A stretch of 64,000 nucleotides of DNA from an uncultured Sulfitobacter sp. (GTDB lineage: Bacteria; Pseudomonadota; Alphaproteobacteria; Rhodobacterales; Rhodobacteraceae). The notes below the pieces were generated by a model, which searched no databases, had not been told where the DNA came from, and saw only the letters and a list, made by a program, of their open reading frames with translations. Positions 19,215 to 28,673 of this stretch are shown here, piece by piece; within the stretch, counting starts at the first letter, position 1, and each line of letters opens with the position of its first letter. The stretch covers positions 1 through 64,000 of the forward strand of contig NZ_CANMFS010000011.1 of NCBI RefSeq assembly GCF_947497275.1. Direction: 5' to 3'. The translations under genes were made by a program, and so were the position numbers.

Positions 19215-20870
19215 ATGGCCGCTTATCAATACGTCTATCACATGCAAGGCGTCTCCAAGACCTATCCCGGGGGCAAGAAGTGCTTTGAAAACATCCACCT
19301 GAATTTCCTGCCCGGCGTCAAGATCGGCGTCGTCGGTGTCAACGGCGCGGGTAAATCCACGCTGATGAAGATCATGGCGGGAATCGACAAGGATTTCACC
19401 GGCGAGGCCTGGGTCGCCGAGGGCGCGAAGGTCGGCTATCTGCCGCAGGAGCCAAAGCTGGATCCGGCACTTACGGTGCGCGAAAACGTCATGTTGGGTG
19501 TGGCCGAAAAAAAGGCGATCCTTGATCGCTACAACGAACTGGCGATGAACTACTCGGATGAAACGGCCGACGAAATGGCCGCGTTGCAAGACCAGATCGA
19601 TGCTGAGAACTTGTGGGATCTCGACAGCCAGATCGACGTGTCGCTCGAAGCCTTGCGCTGCCCGCCCGACGATGCCGACGTGTCCAAGTTGTCAGGCGGC
19701 GAGGCGCGCCGTGTGGCGCTGTGCAAACTGCTGCTCGAAGCGCCCGAAATGTTGCTGCTCGACGAGCCGACCAACCACCTTGATGCGGAAACCATCGCAT
19801 GGCTGCAACAGCACCTGATGGCGTACAAGGGAACGATCCTGATCGTCACCCACGACCGCTACTTCCTCGACGACATCACCAGCTGGATTCTCGAACTGGA
19901 CCGCGGTCGCGGCATCCCGAACGAGGGTAATTATTCCGACTGGCTGGAGCAGAAGGCCAAGCGTCTTGCGCAGGAAACACGCGAGGACAAATCGCGCCAG
20001 AAAACACTGGAGCGCGAATTGGAATGGATGCGGCAGGGGGCCAAGGCCCGCCAGTCGAAATCAAAGGCACGGATCAAGTCCTACAACGAGATGGCCGATC
20101 AATCCGAGCGTGAAAAGCTCGCCAACGCCCAGATCGTCATTCCCAACGGTCAGCGTCTTGGCAATAAGGTGATCGACGTGGAAGGGCTGACCAAGGCGAT
20201 GGGCGACAAGCTGCTCGTCGAAAACCTGGACTTTTCCTTGCCACCCGGTGGCATCGTCGGCGTTATCGGCCCCAACGGCGCCGGCAAATCGACGTTGTTC
20301 AAAATGCTGACCGGTCAGGAAAAACCGGATGCCGGCACCATCGAAGTGGGCGAAACGGTCGATCTGTCCTACGTCGACCAATCGCGCGACGATCTGAACG
20401 CTGATGACAACGTCTGGCAAGCGATCACCGGCGGCGCCGAGCTGATCGCGCTCGGCGATGCCGAAGTCAATTCGCGCGCCTATTGCTCGTCCTTCAATTT
20501 CAAGGGCAGCGACCAGCAAAAGAAAGTGGGCTTGCTGTCGGGCGGGGAGCGCAACCGCGTGCACATGGCCCGGCTGCTGAAATCGGGCGGCAACGTCCTG
20601 CTGCTTGACGAGCCGACGAACGATCTCGATGTCGAAACGCTCCGCGCGCTCGAAGATGCGCTGGTCGATTTTGCCGGATGCGCTGTCGTCATTTCGCACG
20701 ACCGTTTCTTCCTCGACCGGATCTGCACGCATATTCTCGCCTTCGAGGGCGAGGCGCATGTGGAATGGTTCGAAGGCAACTTCGAGGATTACGAAGAGGA
20801 CAAGAAACGCCGGTTGGGCGCCGACGCTCTGGAACCAAAACGCCTCAAGCACAAGAAGTTCGCGCGCTGA
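19215..20870 (+). CDS. ettA: Energy-dependent translational throttle protein EttA
   Basis: This 551-residue ABC-F protein with two ATPase domains binds the ribosomal E site and gates the first elongation cycle according to the ATP/ADP ratio. The two Walker A motifs are GVNGAGKST and GPNGAGKST. Signatures are [16 protein letters not shown] and [15 protein letters not shown], and both Walker B strands end in LLDEPTN. The charged linker ([20 protein letters not shown]) and the family-specific KYPGG-like N-terminus identify EttA. No membrane segments are present, consistent with a soluble translation factor. Confidence 0.95.
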   Translation: MAAYQYVYHMQGVSKTYPGGKKCFENIHLNFLPGVKIGVVGVNGAGKSTLMKIMAGIDKDFTGEAWVAEGAKVGYLPQEPKLDPALTVRENVMLGVAEKKAILDRYNELAMNYSDETADEMAALQDQIDAENLWDLDSQIDVSLEALRCPPDDADVSKLSGGEARRVALCKLLLEAPEMLLLDEPTNHLDAETIAWLQQHLMAYKGTILIVTHDRYFLDDITSWILELDRGRGIPNEGNYSDWLEQKAKRLAQETREDKSRQKTLERELEWMRQGAKARQSKSKARIKSYNEMADQSEREKLANAQIVIPNGQRLGNKVIDVEGLTKAMGDKLLVENLDFSLPPGGIVGVIGPNGAGKSTLFKMLTGQEKPDAGTIEVGETVDLSYVDQSRDDLNADDNVWQAITGGAELIALGDAEVNSRAYCSSFNFKGSDQQKKVGLLSGGERNRVHMARLLKSGGNVLLLDEPTNDLDVETLRALEDALVDFAGCAVVISHDRFFLDRICTHILAFEGEAHVEWFEGNFEDYEEDKKRRLGADALEPKRLKHKKFAR

Positions 20871-20889
20871 TACACTTTGGACGAACACC

Positions 20890-20917
20890 AAGGGCGGCCA
20901 CAGCGGGCCGCCCTTTT
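20890..20917 (+). terminator. Rho-independent terminator after ettA
   Basis: A perfect 10-bp stem AAGGGCGGCC / GGCCGCCCTT is followed by TT before C. It also reads reasonably on the minus strand, where it could serve the convergent response regulator gene. Confidence 0.85.
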
Positions 20918-20944
20918 CAATGAACAACCGGCACGGCCTTCGCG

Positions 20945-21919
20945 TTATCGCGCCTTGATCCGCTTGGACAACTTGGTAAACAGATTATCCACTTCATCGG
21001 GATCGCTTTGCGCCCGCAAATCCGCTTGTCCGTGGACACCGCGCAACGCTGTCGCCGCGGATTTTCCGGACCAAAGCCGTTGGTGGCCCATTTGTTCAAC
21101 GGTAAATGGCACGTTAGCCTCAAGACCGGTCGCATGCGCATCCCAATTCTCATCAAGCGCCTGCTGCAACCCCGCCATCATCTCGGTGAGGTTCAGACGT
21201 TCGCGCCGGTAAGCCACCGCCACGATCACGCCCCGTCCCGCATGGGCAAACCGAATGGTGTCGGTGTCGATGGCACAGGACAGCGCCGCCCCAAAGCCCT
21301 CCACGATCTCGCGGAACTGCGCCGGCGTCGTACTGCGGTAAAGCGCAACAGCCTCGTCAATCCGCACGCAAAACAGCGTCATCGCATAAAGCGCATCCCC
21401 CTTGCGCAAAAGGTTATTTTCGAGAGCGAGAAGCGGTTGAGCACCGTTTGCCGACCCAAGGGTAAAAGGCTCGTCGAACGAAATTGCAGAACGCCGGCTG
21501 AGTTCGGTCATTTCATGGCGCGCAATCTGTTCGCGGCGCAGGCTTTCGCTCAGCATCGCAGCCATGTTGACGCGCGTACCCAGTTCAAGACCGTCGAACG
21601 GTTTCTGCACGAAATCAGTTGCACCTGCCGCGAACGCCCGTGCCATCATATCGTGCGCCCGGCTCGACGTCATCATGATGATCGGCGTCGCGCGGTATTC
21701 CTTTCGACCCCGAATTTGCCGGCACAGTTCGATTCCATTCGTTTCATACAGCAAGATATCCAGCAGAAATGCGTCAAAAGGCGTCTGCGTCCAGTCCAGC
21801 ACCTCGAAAGCTTCCTCCGCGCTCGACGCGAAGGTCACATCGCCGAAACCGCTCGTCTCAAGCGCCGTCCGCAAAAGATCAAGGATCAGCGGGTCATCAT
21901 CGACAGCCAGAATTCTCAT
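20945..21919 (-). CDS. Response regulator with a degenerate C-terminal output domain
   Basis: This 324-residue protein has an N-terminal receiver domain: VDDDP acidic pocket, phospho-acceptor Asp in FDAFLLDILLYETNG, Thr/Ser in MMTSSRA and Lys in FVQKPFDGLE. A helical linker (about 120-165) is followed by a ~150-residue module that lacks a DNA-binding helix. It contains DTIRFAHAGRGVIVAVAY, which by position recalls a GGDEF-type cyclase fold with the catalytic motif lost. No kinase gene is adjacent, so it is an orphan. The output may be protein-protein interaction. The ATG at 21919 starts the receiver; 18 extra codons upstream are unlikely. Confidence 0.82.
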   Translation of the reverse strand: MRILAVDDDPLILDLLRTALETSGFGDVTFASSAEEAFEVLDWTQTPFDAFLLDILLYETNGIELCRQIRGRKEYRATPIIMMTSSRAHDMMARAFAAGATDFVQKPFDGLELGTRVNMAAMLSESLRREQIARHEMTELSRRSAISFDEPFTLGSANGAQPLLALENNLLRKGDALYAMTLFCVRIDEAVALYRSTTPAQFREIVEGFGAALSCAIDTDTIRFAHAGRGVIVAVAYRRERLNLTEMMAGLQQALDENWDAHATGLEANVPFTVEQMGHQRLWSGKSAATALRGVHGQADLRAQSDPDEVDNLFTKLSKRIKAR

Positions 21920-22316
21920 TTTCTCGTTCCTCGTTACCGTTCCGCACACGGATAGCGCGAAAAATATCTTCACAGGACATTGGCCCTCAAAAGTGGCCGG
22001 GCCGTGGCGTAAATGGGGTCAATCCGGTCGATCCATGGGGTATTTCAGGGTCGAATAGTCCTGAAAGGGCCTTGCAAACATGGTGATCCAACGAAAAACA
22101 GCGTTGTTTCTGCAGGTCTGAGCGTTCCTCCGCCGAATTGACGCCACGCCTTTCACACCTCTTGTACGAATCGTTGCAAGCTGCCATATCGACCTAGCAG
22201 ACGTTATTCTATTTCGACCCACTGTCTCCCGTAAGCGGCGCTCAGTCTTCGATCTACGACCGACTACGCCAAGCCATCGCACTCTCGCGGATGGCACCTA
22301 TTGAGGAGACTACGGA
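21920..22316. other. Divergent intergenic region upstream of the cold-shock gene
   Basis: About 400 bases lie between the response regulator and the cold-shock gene, with no convincing coding frame. The right half should hold the cold-shock promoter and a long 5' leader. A possible sigma-70-like pair is TTGTAC (22162-22167) and CATATC (22185-22190), spaced 17 bases apart. The transcript leader would then be over 100 bases, as is common for cspA genes, whose leaders fold differently in the cold. GAGGAG just before the ATG is a good ribosome binding site. Confidence 0.4.
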
Positions 22317-22523
22317 ATGGCTACTGGCACCGTAAAATGGTTCAACACTACCAAAGGCTTCGGCTTTATCGCACCCGATGGCGGCAGCAAAGACGTGTTC
22401 GTGCACATCTCTGCCGTTGAGCGCGCAGGCCTGACAGGTCTGGCCGACAACCAGAAAGTGACTTTCGACATCGAAGCAGGCCGTGATGGCCGCGAATCTG
22501 CGACAAACATCGCACTTGCGTAA
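22317..22523 (+). CDS. Cold-shock protein, CspA family
   Basis: This 68-residue single cold-shock domain binds single-stranded RNA/DNA and melts RNA structure. RNP1 (KGFGFI) and RNP2 (VFVHIS) are intact, and the start MATGTVKWFN is typical. Roseobacters carry several paralogues, and I cannot tell which one this is. It is a single-gene transcript with its own terminator. Confidence 0.95.
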   Translation: MATGTVKWFNTTKGFGFIAPDGGSKDVFVHISAVERAGLTGLADNQKVTFDIEAGRDGRESATNIALA

Positions 22524-22575
22524 GTTTTGATACGGCGCTCAGGGTGACCTGAATGCCGCAGAACACGAATTTTTG

Positions 22576-22608
22576 ACCGGCCTTTCTGTTAGGAATGGCC
22601 GGTTTTTT
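22576..22608 (+). terminator. Rho-independent terminator after the cold-shock gene
   Basis: An ACCGGCC / GGCCGGT stem with a 14-base loop is followed by a run of six T. Confidence 0.8.
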
Positions 22609-22679
22609 CGTTCCGGGCTTGATATAGGCTTCGGATTTGCGACATTAGAAACAATTCAATTTGTTAGAAGGAGCGTCCC

Positions 22680-23231
22680 ATGCGCCGCCGTACATTCATT
22701 GCAAGCACCCTGGCTGCCGCCGCGCTGCCTCAATTCGTTTCCGCACAAACCGCCGCGTTTGACCCGACGCCTCAGGTTGTCCGGATCAAGCAGTCATATG
22801 CGCCCGGTCAGTTGCTGATTCTGCCGCGCAGCTATTACCTTTACTACGTCACCGCACCCGGCCAGGCGATGCGCTATGGCGTGGGTGTCGGCAAGGCCGG
22901 ATTGGAATTCACCGGCACCGCCACGATCTCGGTCAAGAAAGAGTGGCCCACATGGCGCCCCACCGACGATATGATCGAACGCGACCCATCCGCGTACAGC
23001 CGTTTCATCGGCAACACCGAAGCCCAGCCGGGCGGCCCGAGCAATCCGCTGGGCGCGCGGGCGCTTTATCTCTTTCAGGGCGGCAAAGACACGTATTTCC
23101 GCATTCACGGCACCACCGCACCGCAGTCCATTGGCCGCTCTGTGTCCAGCGGTTGCATCCGGATGCTGAACGAGCACGTCAAGGACCTGTACGAGCGCGT
23201 GCCGATCGGCACCAAAGTGACCGTTCTTTAA
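22680..23231 (+). CDS. L,D-transpeptidase (YkuD/ErfK family)
   Basis: This 183-residue exported enzyme links meso-DAP residues (3-3 cross-links) or attaches proteins to peptidoglycan. An Arg-rich signal peptide (MRRRTFIASTLAAAALPQFVSA) is followed by the YkuD domain. The active site is intact: a conserved His in FRIHGTTAPQSIG and the catalytic Cys159 in SSGCIRML. The PGGPSNPLGARALYL segment is the usual family hallmark. It is monocistronic, with terminators behind it. Confidence 0.92.
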   Translation: MRRRTFIASTLAAAALPQFVSAQTAAFDPTPQVVRIKQSYAPGQLLILPRSYYLYYVTAPGQAMRYGVGVGKAGLEFTGTATISVKKEWPTWRPTDDMIERDPSAYSRFIGNTEAQPGGPSNPLGARALYLFQGGKDTYFRIHGTTAPQSIGRSVSSGCIRMLNEHVKDLYERVPIGTKVTVL

Positions 23232-23255
23232 GACCGGATTGTTCGAACGCAATCG

Positions 23256-23282
23256 GGGCTGGTGGCAACGCCGGCCCTTTTT
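23256..23282 (+). terminator. Terminator after the L,D-transpeptidase gene
   Basis: A GGGCTGG / CCGGCCC stem (one G-T pair) has an 8-base loop followed by TTTTT. Confidence 0.65.
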
Positions 23283-23306
23283 GTTTTCCAGTCACCGAAT
23301 GTCATG

Positions 23307-23335
23307 AAAAAGGGCCGGTGTTTGCACACCGGCCC
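23307..23335 (-). terminator. Terminator of the ABC importer operon
   Basis: A perfect 10-bp stem GGGCCGGTGT / ACACCGGCCC surrounds a four-base loop. On the minus strand it is followed by a TTTTT tract (AAAAA at 23307-23311 on plus). It sits 30 bases beyond the substrate-binding protein stop and ends the minus-strand operon. Confidence 0.9.
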
Positions 23336-23365
23336 GATCCCTCCTGAGACGCTGTCAGACGCGCG

Positions 23366-24355
23366 TCAGTTCAGCGCCTTGTCCGTAATCACGCTGGTCC
23401 ATGCGCCCTCTGGCTGCCTGGAGATCACCGGATCGGACCCGCCCGCCAGCAGGGTGTCCACCGTCCGCTGAAAATCGGCCTCGTCCAGCGCGCCGTTCGA
23501 CCCGGCGGTCAGCTTGGCGATCTCGTTCATCATCCGCACCTGCGCCGCCTCGTTCTGTGCGCCGGTCTCGTCGTATTCCAGAACGATGCCAGCTGCTTCT
23601 TCCGGATTCTCCTCGGCGTACTTCCAGCCCTTCATCGACGCCCGTACGAACCGCACCATCTTGTCCTCGAACACCGGATCGGCAAGGTTTTCTTCCAGCA
23701 CATAGATGCCGTCCTCCAACGTCGCGACGCCCTGCTCTTCGTATTTGAAGGTAATCAGCTCATCCGGATTCACCCCCGCATCAAGGACCTGACCGTATTC
23801 GTTGTAGGTCATCGTCGAGATGCAATCGGCCTCACGCTGCAACAGCGGATCGACGTTGAAACCCTGCTTGAGCACGGTCACGCCATCCTCGCCGCCATCG
23901 GTGGAAATCCCTTCCTGGCTCATCCAGCTCAGGAACGGGTACTCGTTGCCAAAGAACCATACGCCGATGGTCTTACCCTTGAAATCCTCGACAGTGCTGA
24001 TCCCGGTATCCTTCCAGCAGGTCAGCATCAAACCGGATGTCTTGAACGGTTGCGCGATGTTGACCACCGGCAGTCCCTTTTCGCGCGCGGCAAGCGCCGA
24101 CGGCATCCAGTTCAGCATCGCATCCGCGCCACCGCCCGCCAGCACCTGCGGCGGCGCGATGTCCGGCCCCCCGGCCAGAACAGTCACGTTCAGCCCTTCT
24201 TCCTCGTAGAACCCTTTTTCAAGGGCGACGTAATACCCCGCGAATTGTGCCTGCGTGACCCATTGCAGCTGCAGTGTCACCTCGTTGGCGTCCGCAAACA
24301 CCGGTCCCGTTGCCATCGTCGCGGCACAGGCCGCCGCCATCATCAGTTTCTTCAT
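23366..24355 (-). CDS. ABC transporter substrate-binding protein (NMT1/THI5-like)
   Basis: This periplasmic binding protein of about 329 residues has a signal peptide (MKKLMMAAACAATMATGPVFA). The NMT1/THI5-like bilobed fold begins VTLQLQWVTQAQFAGYYVALEKGFYEEEGLNV, a form shared with riboflavin-, pyrimidine- and hydantoin-type importers. It is the last gene of a four-gene importer (ATPase, two permeases, binding protein) directly downstream of dihydropyrimidinase, so a pyrimidine or a reduced pyrimidine/hydantoin is the likely ligand. That is inferred from context. ATG 24355 starts the signal peptide; the frame extends upstream to 24406. Confidence 0.85.
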   Translation of the reverse strand: MKKLMMAAACAATMATGPVFADANEVTLQLQWVTQAQFAGYYVALEKGFYEEEGLNVTVLAGGPDIAPPQVLAGGGADAMLNWMPSALAAREKGLPVVNIAQPFKTSGLMLTCWKDTGISTVEDFKGKTIGVWFFGNEYPFLSWMSQEGISTDGGEDGVTVLKQGFNVDPLLQREADCISTMTYNEYGQVLDAGVNPDELITFKYEEQGVATLEDGIYVLEENLADPVFEDKMVRFVRASMKGWKYAEENPEEAAGIVLEYDETGAQNEAAQVRMMNEIAKLTAGSNGALDEADFQRTVDTLLAGGSDPVISRQPEGAWTSVITDKALN

Positions 24356-24407
24356 TTTGACCTCCAAGTCGGTTGGTTGTGTCTTCTGCCCCGTTTGCGG
24401 GGTCATT

Positions 24408-25250
24408 TCATCTTTGCGACGGATGCCAGAACGTCACCCGCTTCTCCGCCAGCGTCATCAGACCATAAAGCGCGCTGCCCGCCAGCGCCGCAACGACAAT
24501 CTCCGCCCATACCATGTCCAGCGCAAGCTGGCCAAAGCTCGTCGAGATCCGAAACCCCATCCCCACGGTCGGAGAGCCGAAAAATTCAGCAACGATCGCC
24601 CCGATCAGCGCCAGTGTCGTACCGATTTTCAAACCATTGAAAATGAACGGCATCGCGGCGGGCAGGCGCAGCTTCAAGAGCGTCGGCCAATAACCTGCGC
24701 CATAGGTCCGCATCAGATCCCGCTGCATGACCGTCGTATCCTTCAGCCCCGCGACCGTGTTCACCAGAATTGGAAAAAATACCATCACCGCCACAACGGC
24801 CGCCTTCGATTCCCAATCGCTGCCCAGCCATTTGACAAAAATAGGTGCCGTGCCAACAATCGGAAGCGCCGCCATAAAGCTGCCCACCGGCAGGATGCCC
24901 CGTGTCAAGAAATCCGACCGGTCCGCAATCACCGCCACAACCAATGCCGCCCCCGCGCCAATCACATACCCGCTCAGCGCCCCTTTCAGGATCGTCTGCC
25001 GGAAATCCGCCCACAAGATCGCGCCCTCGCCGCTCATTCGCGAAATCACCGAGGACGGCGCGGGCAGGATCACCGGATTCACCCCGAAGCCACGCACCAG
25101 CAGCTCCCACACGATCAGGATCGTGATGCCGAAAATCAGCGGAATTGCCAATTTCACGGCCATCTGCTCCGACCCCGGCCCATTGGCAAGCCGCACGTTC
25201 AACCACCAGCCCAGCGCCCAGAGGACACATGCAAGAACCACCATCATCAT
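24408..25250 (-). CDS. ABC transporter permease
   Basis: This 280-residue membrane subunit of the importer has about six helices and the BPD_transp_1 cytoplasmic loop (RTYGAGYWPTLLKLRLPAAMPFIFNGLKIG), which contacts the ATPase through its EAA-like motif. Its start overlaps the stop of the preceding permease (ATGA at 25247-25250), indicating translational coupling and a heterodimeric channel. Confidence 0.9.
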   Translation of the reverse strand: MMMVVLACVLWALGWWLNVRLANGPGSEQMAVKLAIPLIFGITILIVWELLVRGFGVNPVILPAPSSVISRMSGEGAILWADFRQTILKGALSGYVIGAGAALVVAVIADRSDFLTRGILPVGSFMAALPIVGTAPIFVKWLGSDWESKAAVVAVMVFFPILVNTVAGLKDTTVMQRDLMRTYGAGYWPTLLKLRLPAAMPFIFNGLKIGTTLALIGAIVAEFFGSPTVGMGFRISTSFGQLALDMVWAEIVVAALAGSALYGLMTLAEKRVTFWHPSQR

Positions 25251-26167
25251 GTCGCCTGCATCCCCATCCTGCGCAGCGTGATCCGCTCGATCAGGCCAAA
25301 CAGCCCGACCAGTGCCGCCGCCGTCAGCGCCGCCGCGAACAGCGCCGCCCAGGACACAAGCGGTTGCCCGTATTGATCGCCCACCAGCATCCGCGCACCA
25401 AATCCCGCCCGCGCGCCGGTCGGCAATTCGGCGACGATGGTACCCACCAGCGACGCCGAGATCCCGATCTTAAACGAAGCAAACAAATAGGGCGCCGAGG
25501 CCGGAAGCCGCAAAGACCAGAACCCCTGCGACTTCGACGCATTGTACGTGCGCAGCAGATCAAGCTGCATAGCATCGGGGCTGCGCAGACCTTTGACCAT
25601 TCCCACGACGACCGGAAAAAACGAAAGATACGCCGCGATGATGGATTTGGGGAACAGCCCCTGTACGCCCATTGATCCCAACACCACAATCACCATCGGC
25701 GCCAGCGCAAGGATCGGAATGGTCTGGCTCACGATCGCCCAGGGCATCACGGACCGGTCCATCACCCGGCTGTAAACGATCCCGACAGCCAGCAATACCC
25801 CAAGCCCCGTCCCGATCACAAACCCCAACAGCGTCGGCGCCAGCGTCACCCAGCCATGATACACCAGTGAACGCTTCGAGGTGATCCTCTGGCCGATGAT
25901 CGTGTCGTACATCTCCTTCGCCACCTGTTGCGGCGCGGGCAGGCGCGGACGATTGAAATCATAAGTCAGCGGTATCAGATCCGGATTCTTCACCGCGAGC
26001 GCAATGCCGCTGACCTCCTGACGCGCAATCGGCGTGTCCGGCATCACAACCGCCCCGTCGCGCTGTGCCTGATCGGCGACCAGATGCATGTTCATCGGGA
26101 TCACCGCCAGCAGCCAGAACCCGATTATCGCCGCGATGACGCTCAGTACCGGAACCACAGACTTCAC
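25247..26167 (-). CDS. ABC transporter permease
   Basis: This 306-residue partner permease has a membrane helix near the N-terminus, then a periplasmic stretch of ~70 residues (about 25-90) before the conserved transmembrane core. The EAA-like loop is RTYNASKSQGFWSLRLPASAPYLFASFKIG. It is more diverged than its neighbour and forms the other half of the pore. It sits between the ATPase gene (63 bases upstream) and the second permease. Confidence 0.9.
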   Translation of the reverse strand: MKSVVPVLSVIAAIIGFWLLAVIPMNMHLVADQAQRDGAVVMPDTPIARQEVSGIALAVKNPDLIPLTYDFNRPRLPAPQQVAKEMYDTIIGQRITSKRSLVYHGWVTLAPTLLGFVIGTGLGVLLAVGIVYSRVMDRSVMPWAIVSQTIPILALAPMVIVVLGSMGVQGLFPKSIIAAYLSFFPVVVGMVKGLRSPDAMQLDLLRTYNASKSQGFWSLRLPASAPYLFASFKIGISASLVGTIVAELPTGARAGFGARMLVGDQYGQPLVSWAALFAAALTAAALVGLFGLIERITLRRMGMQAT

Positions 26168-26230
26168 AGAAACATCCCCCTGCGGGAGGGTGGGCGGGAT
26201 GTCGCCGCGGGCGCATGTCGCACAGCCGCC

Positions 26231-27007
26231 TCAGTCATCCGCATGCCCCGCGCGCAGCCCTTCCCGCACGCGGTGCGCAATCTCCAGAAACTCCGCCGTA
26301 TCGCGAATATCGAGCGGTCGCGCACGCGGCAACGGGCTGTCGATGACATCGGTGATCCGCCCCGGTCGCGGGCTCATCACTACGATCTTCGTGCTCAAAT
26401 ACACCGCCTCCGGGATCGAATGGGTGACAAACGCGATGGTCTTGCCGGTCCGGTCCCATAGCTTGAGCAGCTGTTCATTGAGGTGGTCACGCACAATCTC
26501 GTCGAGCGCGCCGAATGGCTCGTCCATGAGTAAAATATCCGCATCGAACGACAGCGCCCGCGCGATGGACGCACGCTGTTGCATCCCCCCCGATAGCTGC
26601 CAGGGAAATTTCTTCTCGAATCCACCCAATTCGACCAACTCGAGCACCCGCGCCACACGCTCCGCCTGCTCCGCCTTCGGAATCCCCATAATTTCCAGCG
26701 GCAGCCGGATGTTGCCGCCAATCGTGCGCCAGGGATAAAGCCCCGCCGCCTGAAACACATAGCCATAGCTGCGCGATTTGCGGGCCTCGGCGGGAGACAC
26801 GCCATTCACGGTAATCCCCCCGCCCGTCGGCTGCTCCAGATCCGCCATCACCCGCAGGAAAGTGGTCTTGCCACAGCCCGACGGCCCAATAAAACTGACG
26901 AAATCCCCCGCTGCGATGTCCAGATCCACGCCCTTGAGCGCATGAACCGGGCCATCGTTGGTCTGGAACGTCAAATCCAGATCACTGGCGCTGATAACCG
27001 CGCTCAT
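26231..27007 (-). CDS. ABC transporter ATP-binding protein
   Basis: This 258-residue ATPase of the SsuB/TauB-like nitrate/sulfonate/pyrimidine importer group has Walker A GPSGCGKTT, Q-loop YVFQAAGLYPW, signature LSGGMQQRASIARAL, Walker B ILLMDEPFGALDE and the switch His in FVTHSIPEA. It drives the two permeases encoded downstream. ATG 27007 is chosen over 27022 because conservation starts there. A 190-base gap separates it from hydA. Confidence 0.92.
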   Translation of the reverse strand: MSAVISASDLDLTFQTNDGPVHALKGVDLDIAAGDFVSFIGPSGCGKTTFLRVMADLEQPTGGGITVNGVSPAEARKSRSYGYVFQAAGLYPWRTIGGNIRLPLEIMGIPKAEQAERVARVLELVELGGFEKKFPWQLSGGMQQRASIARALSFDADILLMDEPFGALDEIVRDHLNEQLLKLWDRTGKTIAFVTHSIPEAVYLSTKIVVMSPRPGRITDVIDSPLPRARPLDIRDTAEFLEIAHRVREGLRAGHADD

Positions 27008-27197
27008 GCCTCGGTACACCAAACAGGCAGGACCGCGTCGTTGTCACCATCTGCGCCGGCATGCGCGTCCGATCTGCTACGGCACGACTCATCACCTGCC
27101 AGCCACTCACCTCGATCCCGCACGAACATACCCGCGTTTGCACCCGCGCCACTGATCCGCGCCAATCCGTTCTCCGTCTGAAAATTCATGCGCGCAC

Positions 27198-28658
27198 TCA
27201 AATCCCCGCCGGAATGTTCAACGGATCGCGTTTGATCATCTTCGGCGCATTCAGCTCTTTCCACTTGCTCAAAGCCACATTCGCCGACGGGAACGCCGGT
27301 CGCGGAATGAACTTGCCGCGCCCCGGATTGGGCTGGCTGTTCTGCCCCCAAGCCCAGATCACCTCGCCCCGGCTCAGCGTAAACCGGCTCTGCGCGCGCA
27401 CCTCGAACCCCTCGAACACGTTGTAATCCAGCACCGAATGGTGGTTCGCCGGCGAGATCGTCTTGCTGATCTTCGGATCCCAGACAACAATATCCGCATC
27501 CGCCCCCTCCACGATCGCCCCCTTGCGTGGATAGATGTTCAGAATCTTCGCCACATTGGTCGAGGTCGCCGCCACGAACTCGTTCATCGTCAAACGCCCG
27601 GTTTCCACCCCTTCGGTCCACAGCACCGCCAGACGCTCCTCCAACCCGTTCGATCCGTTGGGGATGATCCTGAAATCATCGCGCCCCGCCCGCTTCTGCT
27701 CGGTCGAGAACGCCGCGTGATCCGTCGCGACCACCTGCAACGATCCCGCCTGCAACCCGGCCCAAAGGCTGTCCTGATGATCCTTCGACCGGAACGGCGG
27801 CGACATCACCCGCCGCGCCGCATGGTCCCAGTCCTTGTTGAAATACTCGCCCTCGTCGAGCGTCAGAAACTGGATCAGCGGCTCGCCATACACCCGCATC
27901 CCCTTTTGCCGCGCCCGCCGGATCGCCTCGTGGGTCTGCTCGCAAGACACGTGCACGATGTAGAGCGGCACGCCGGCAGTATCGGCAATCGTGATCGCCC
28001 TGTTCGCCGCTTCCCCCTCCAGTTCCGGCGGACGCGAAAACGCATGACCCTCCGGCCCGGTGATGCCTTCGTCGAAATATTTCTGCTGCAACTCGGCCAC
28101 CAGATCGCCGTTCTCCGCGTGCACCATCGGCAACGCACCCAACTCCGCACAGCGCTTGAACGAGGCGAACATCTCGTCGTCCTCGATCATCAAGGCACCC
28201 TTGTAGGCCATGAAATGCTTGAACGAGTTGACGCCCATGTCCACGGCGTCCTTCATTTCGTTAAAGACATCCTCGTCCCACCCGGTGATCGCCATGTGAT
28301 AGCCGACGTCCGAACAGATCTGCGGCGCGCTCTTGCGGTGCCATTCATTGATCGCATTCTTGATCGACCCATCTGCCCCCGGCAGACAGAAATCGACGAT
28401 CATCGTCGTCCCGCCGCAGGCTGCCGCCCATGTCCCGCTTTCAAAAGTCTCCGCCGCCGTGGTCCCCATGAACGGCATTTCCAGATGCGTATGCGGATCA
28501 ATCCCGCCGGGGATCACATACGCCCCCTCTGCATCAATATACTCGTCACCCTTCAGGTCCTCGCCGATGCGCACGATCTTCTCACCCTCGATCAGCACAT
28601 CCGCTTTCCATGTCCGGTCCGCCGTAACGACCGTTCCACCCTTGATCACCTTGCTCAT
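27198..28658 (-). CDS. hydA: Dihydropyrimidinase
   Basis: This 486-residue binuclear zinc amidohydrolase opens dihydrouracil/dihydrothymine to N-carbamoyl-beta-amino acids, the second step of reductive pyrimidine breakdown. The metal site is visible: GGIDPHTHLEMPF (about residues 53-65), the bridging lysine region (FKHFMAYKGAL), HVSCEQTHEAI and VATDHAAFS. It follows the N-carbamoyl-beta-alanine amidohydrolase gene and precedes the importer. Hydantoinase activity is common in the family. Intergenic element copy 2 lies just before its ribosome binding site. Confidence 0.95.
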   Translation of the reverse strand: MSKVIKGGTVVTADRTWKADVLIEGEKIVRIGEDLKGDEYIDAEGAYVIPGGIDPHTHLEMPFMGTTAAETFESGTWAAACGGTTMIVDFCLPGADGSIKNAINEWHRKSAPQICSDVGYHMAITGWDEDVFNEMKDAVDMGVNSFKHFMAYKGALMIEDDEMFASFKRCAELGALPMVHAENGDLVAELQQKYFDEGITGPEGHAFSRPPELEGEAANRAITIADTAGVPLYIVHVSCEQTHEAIRRARQKGMRVYGEPLIQFLTLDEGEYFNKDWDHAARRVMSPPFRSKDHQDSLWAGLQAGSLQVVATDHAAFSTEQKRAGRDDFRIIPNGSNGLEERLAVLWTEGVETGRLTMNEFVAATSTNVAKILNIYPRKGAIVEGADADIVVWDPKISKTISPANHHSVLDYNVFEGFEVRAQSRFTLSRGEVIWAWGQNSQPNPGRGKFIPRPAFPSANVALSKWKELNAPKMIKRDPLNIPAGI

Positions 28659-28673
28659 GCCATATCTCCCAGT

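Noticed and set aside
27004..27621. A minus-strand frame of 205 codons at the hydA 3' end
   Set aside because: It overlaps hydA in another frame, is Gly-rich without motifs, and has no ribosome binding site.
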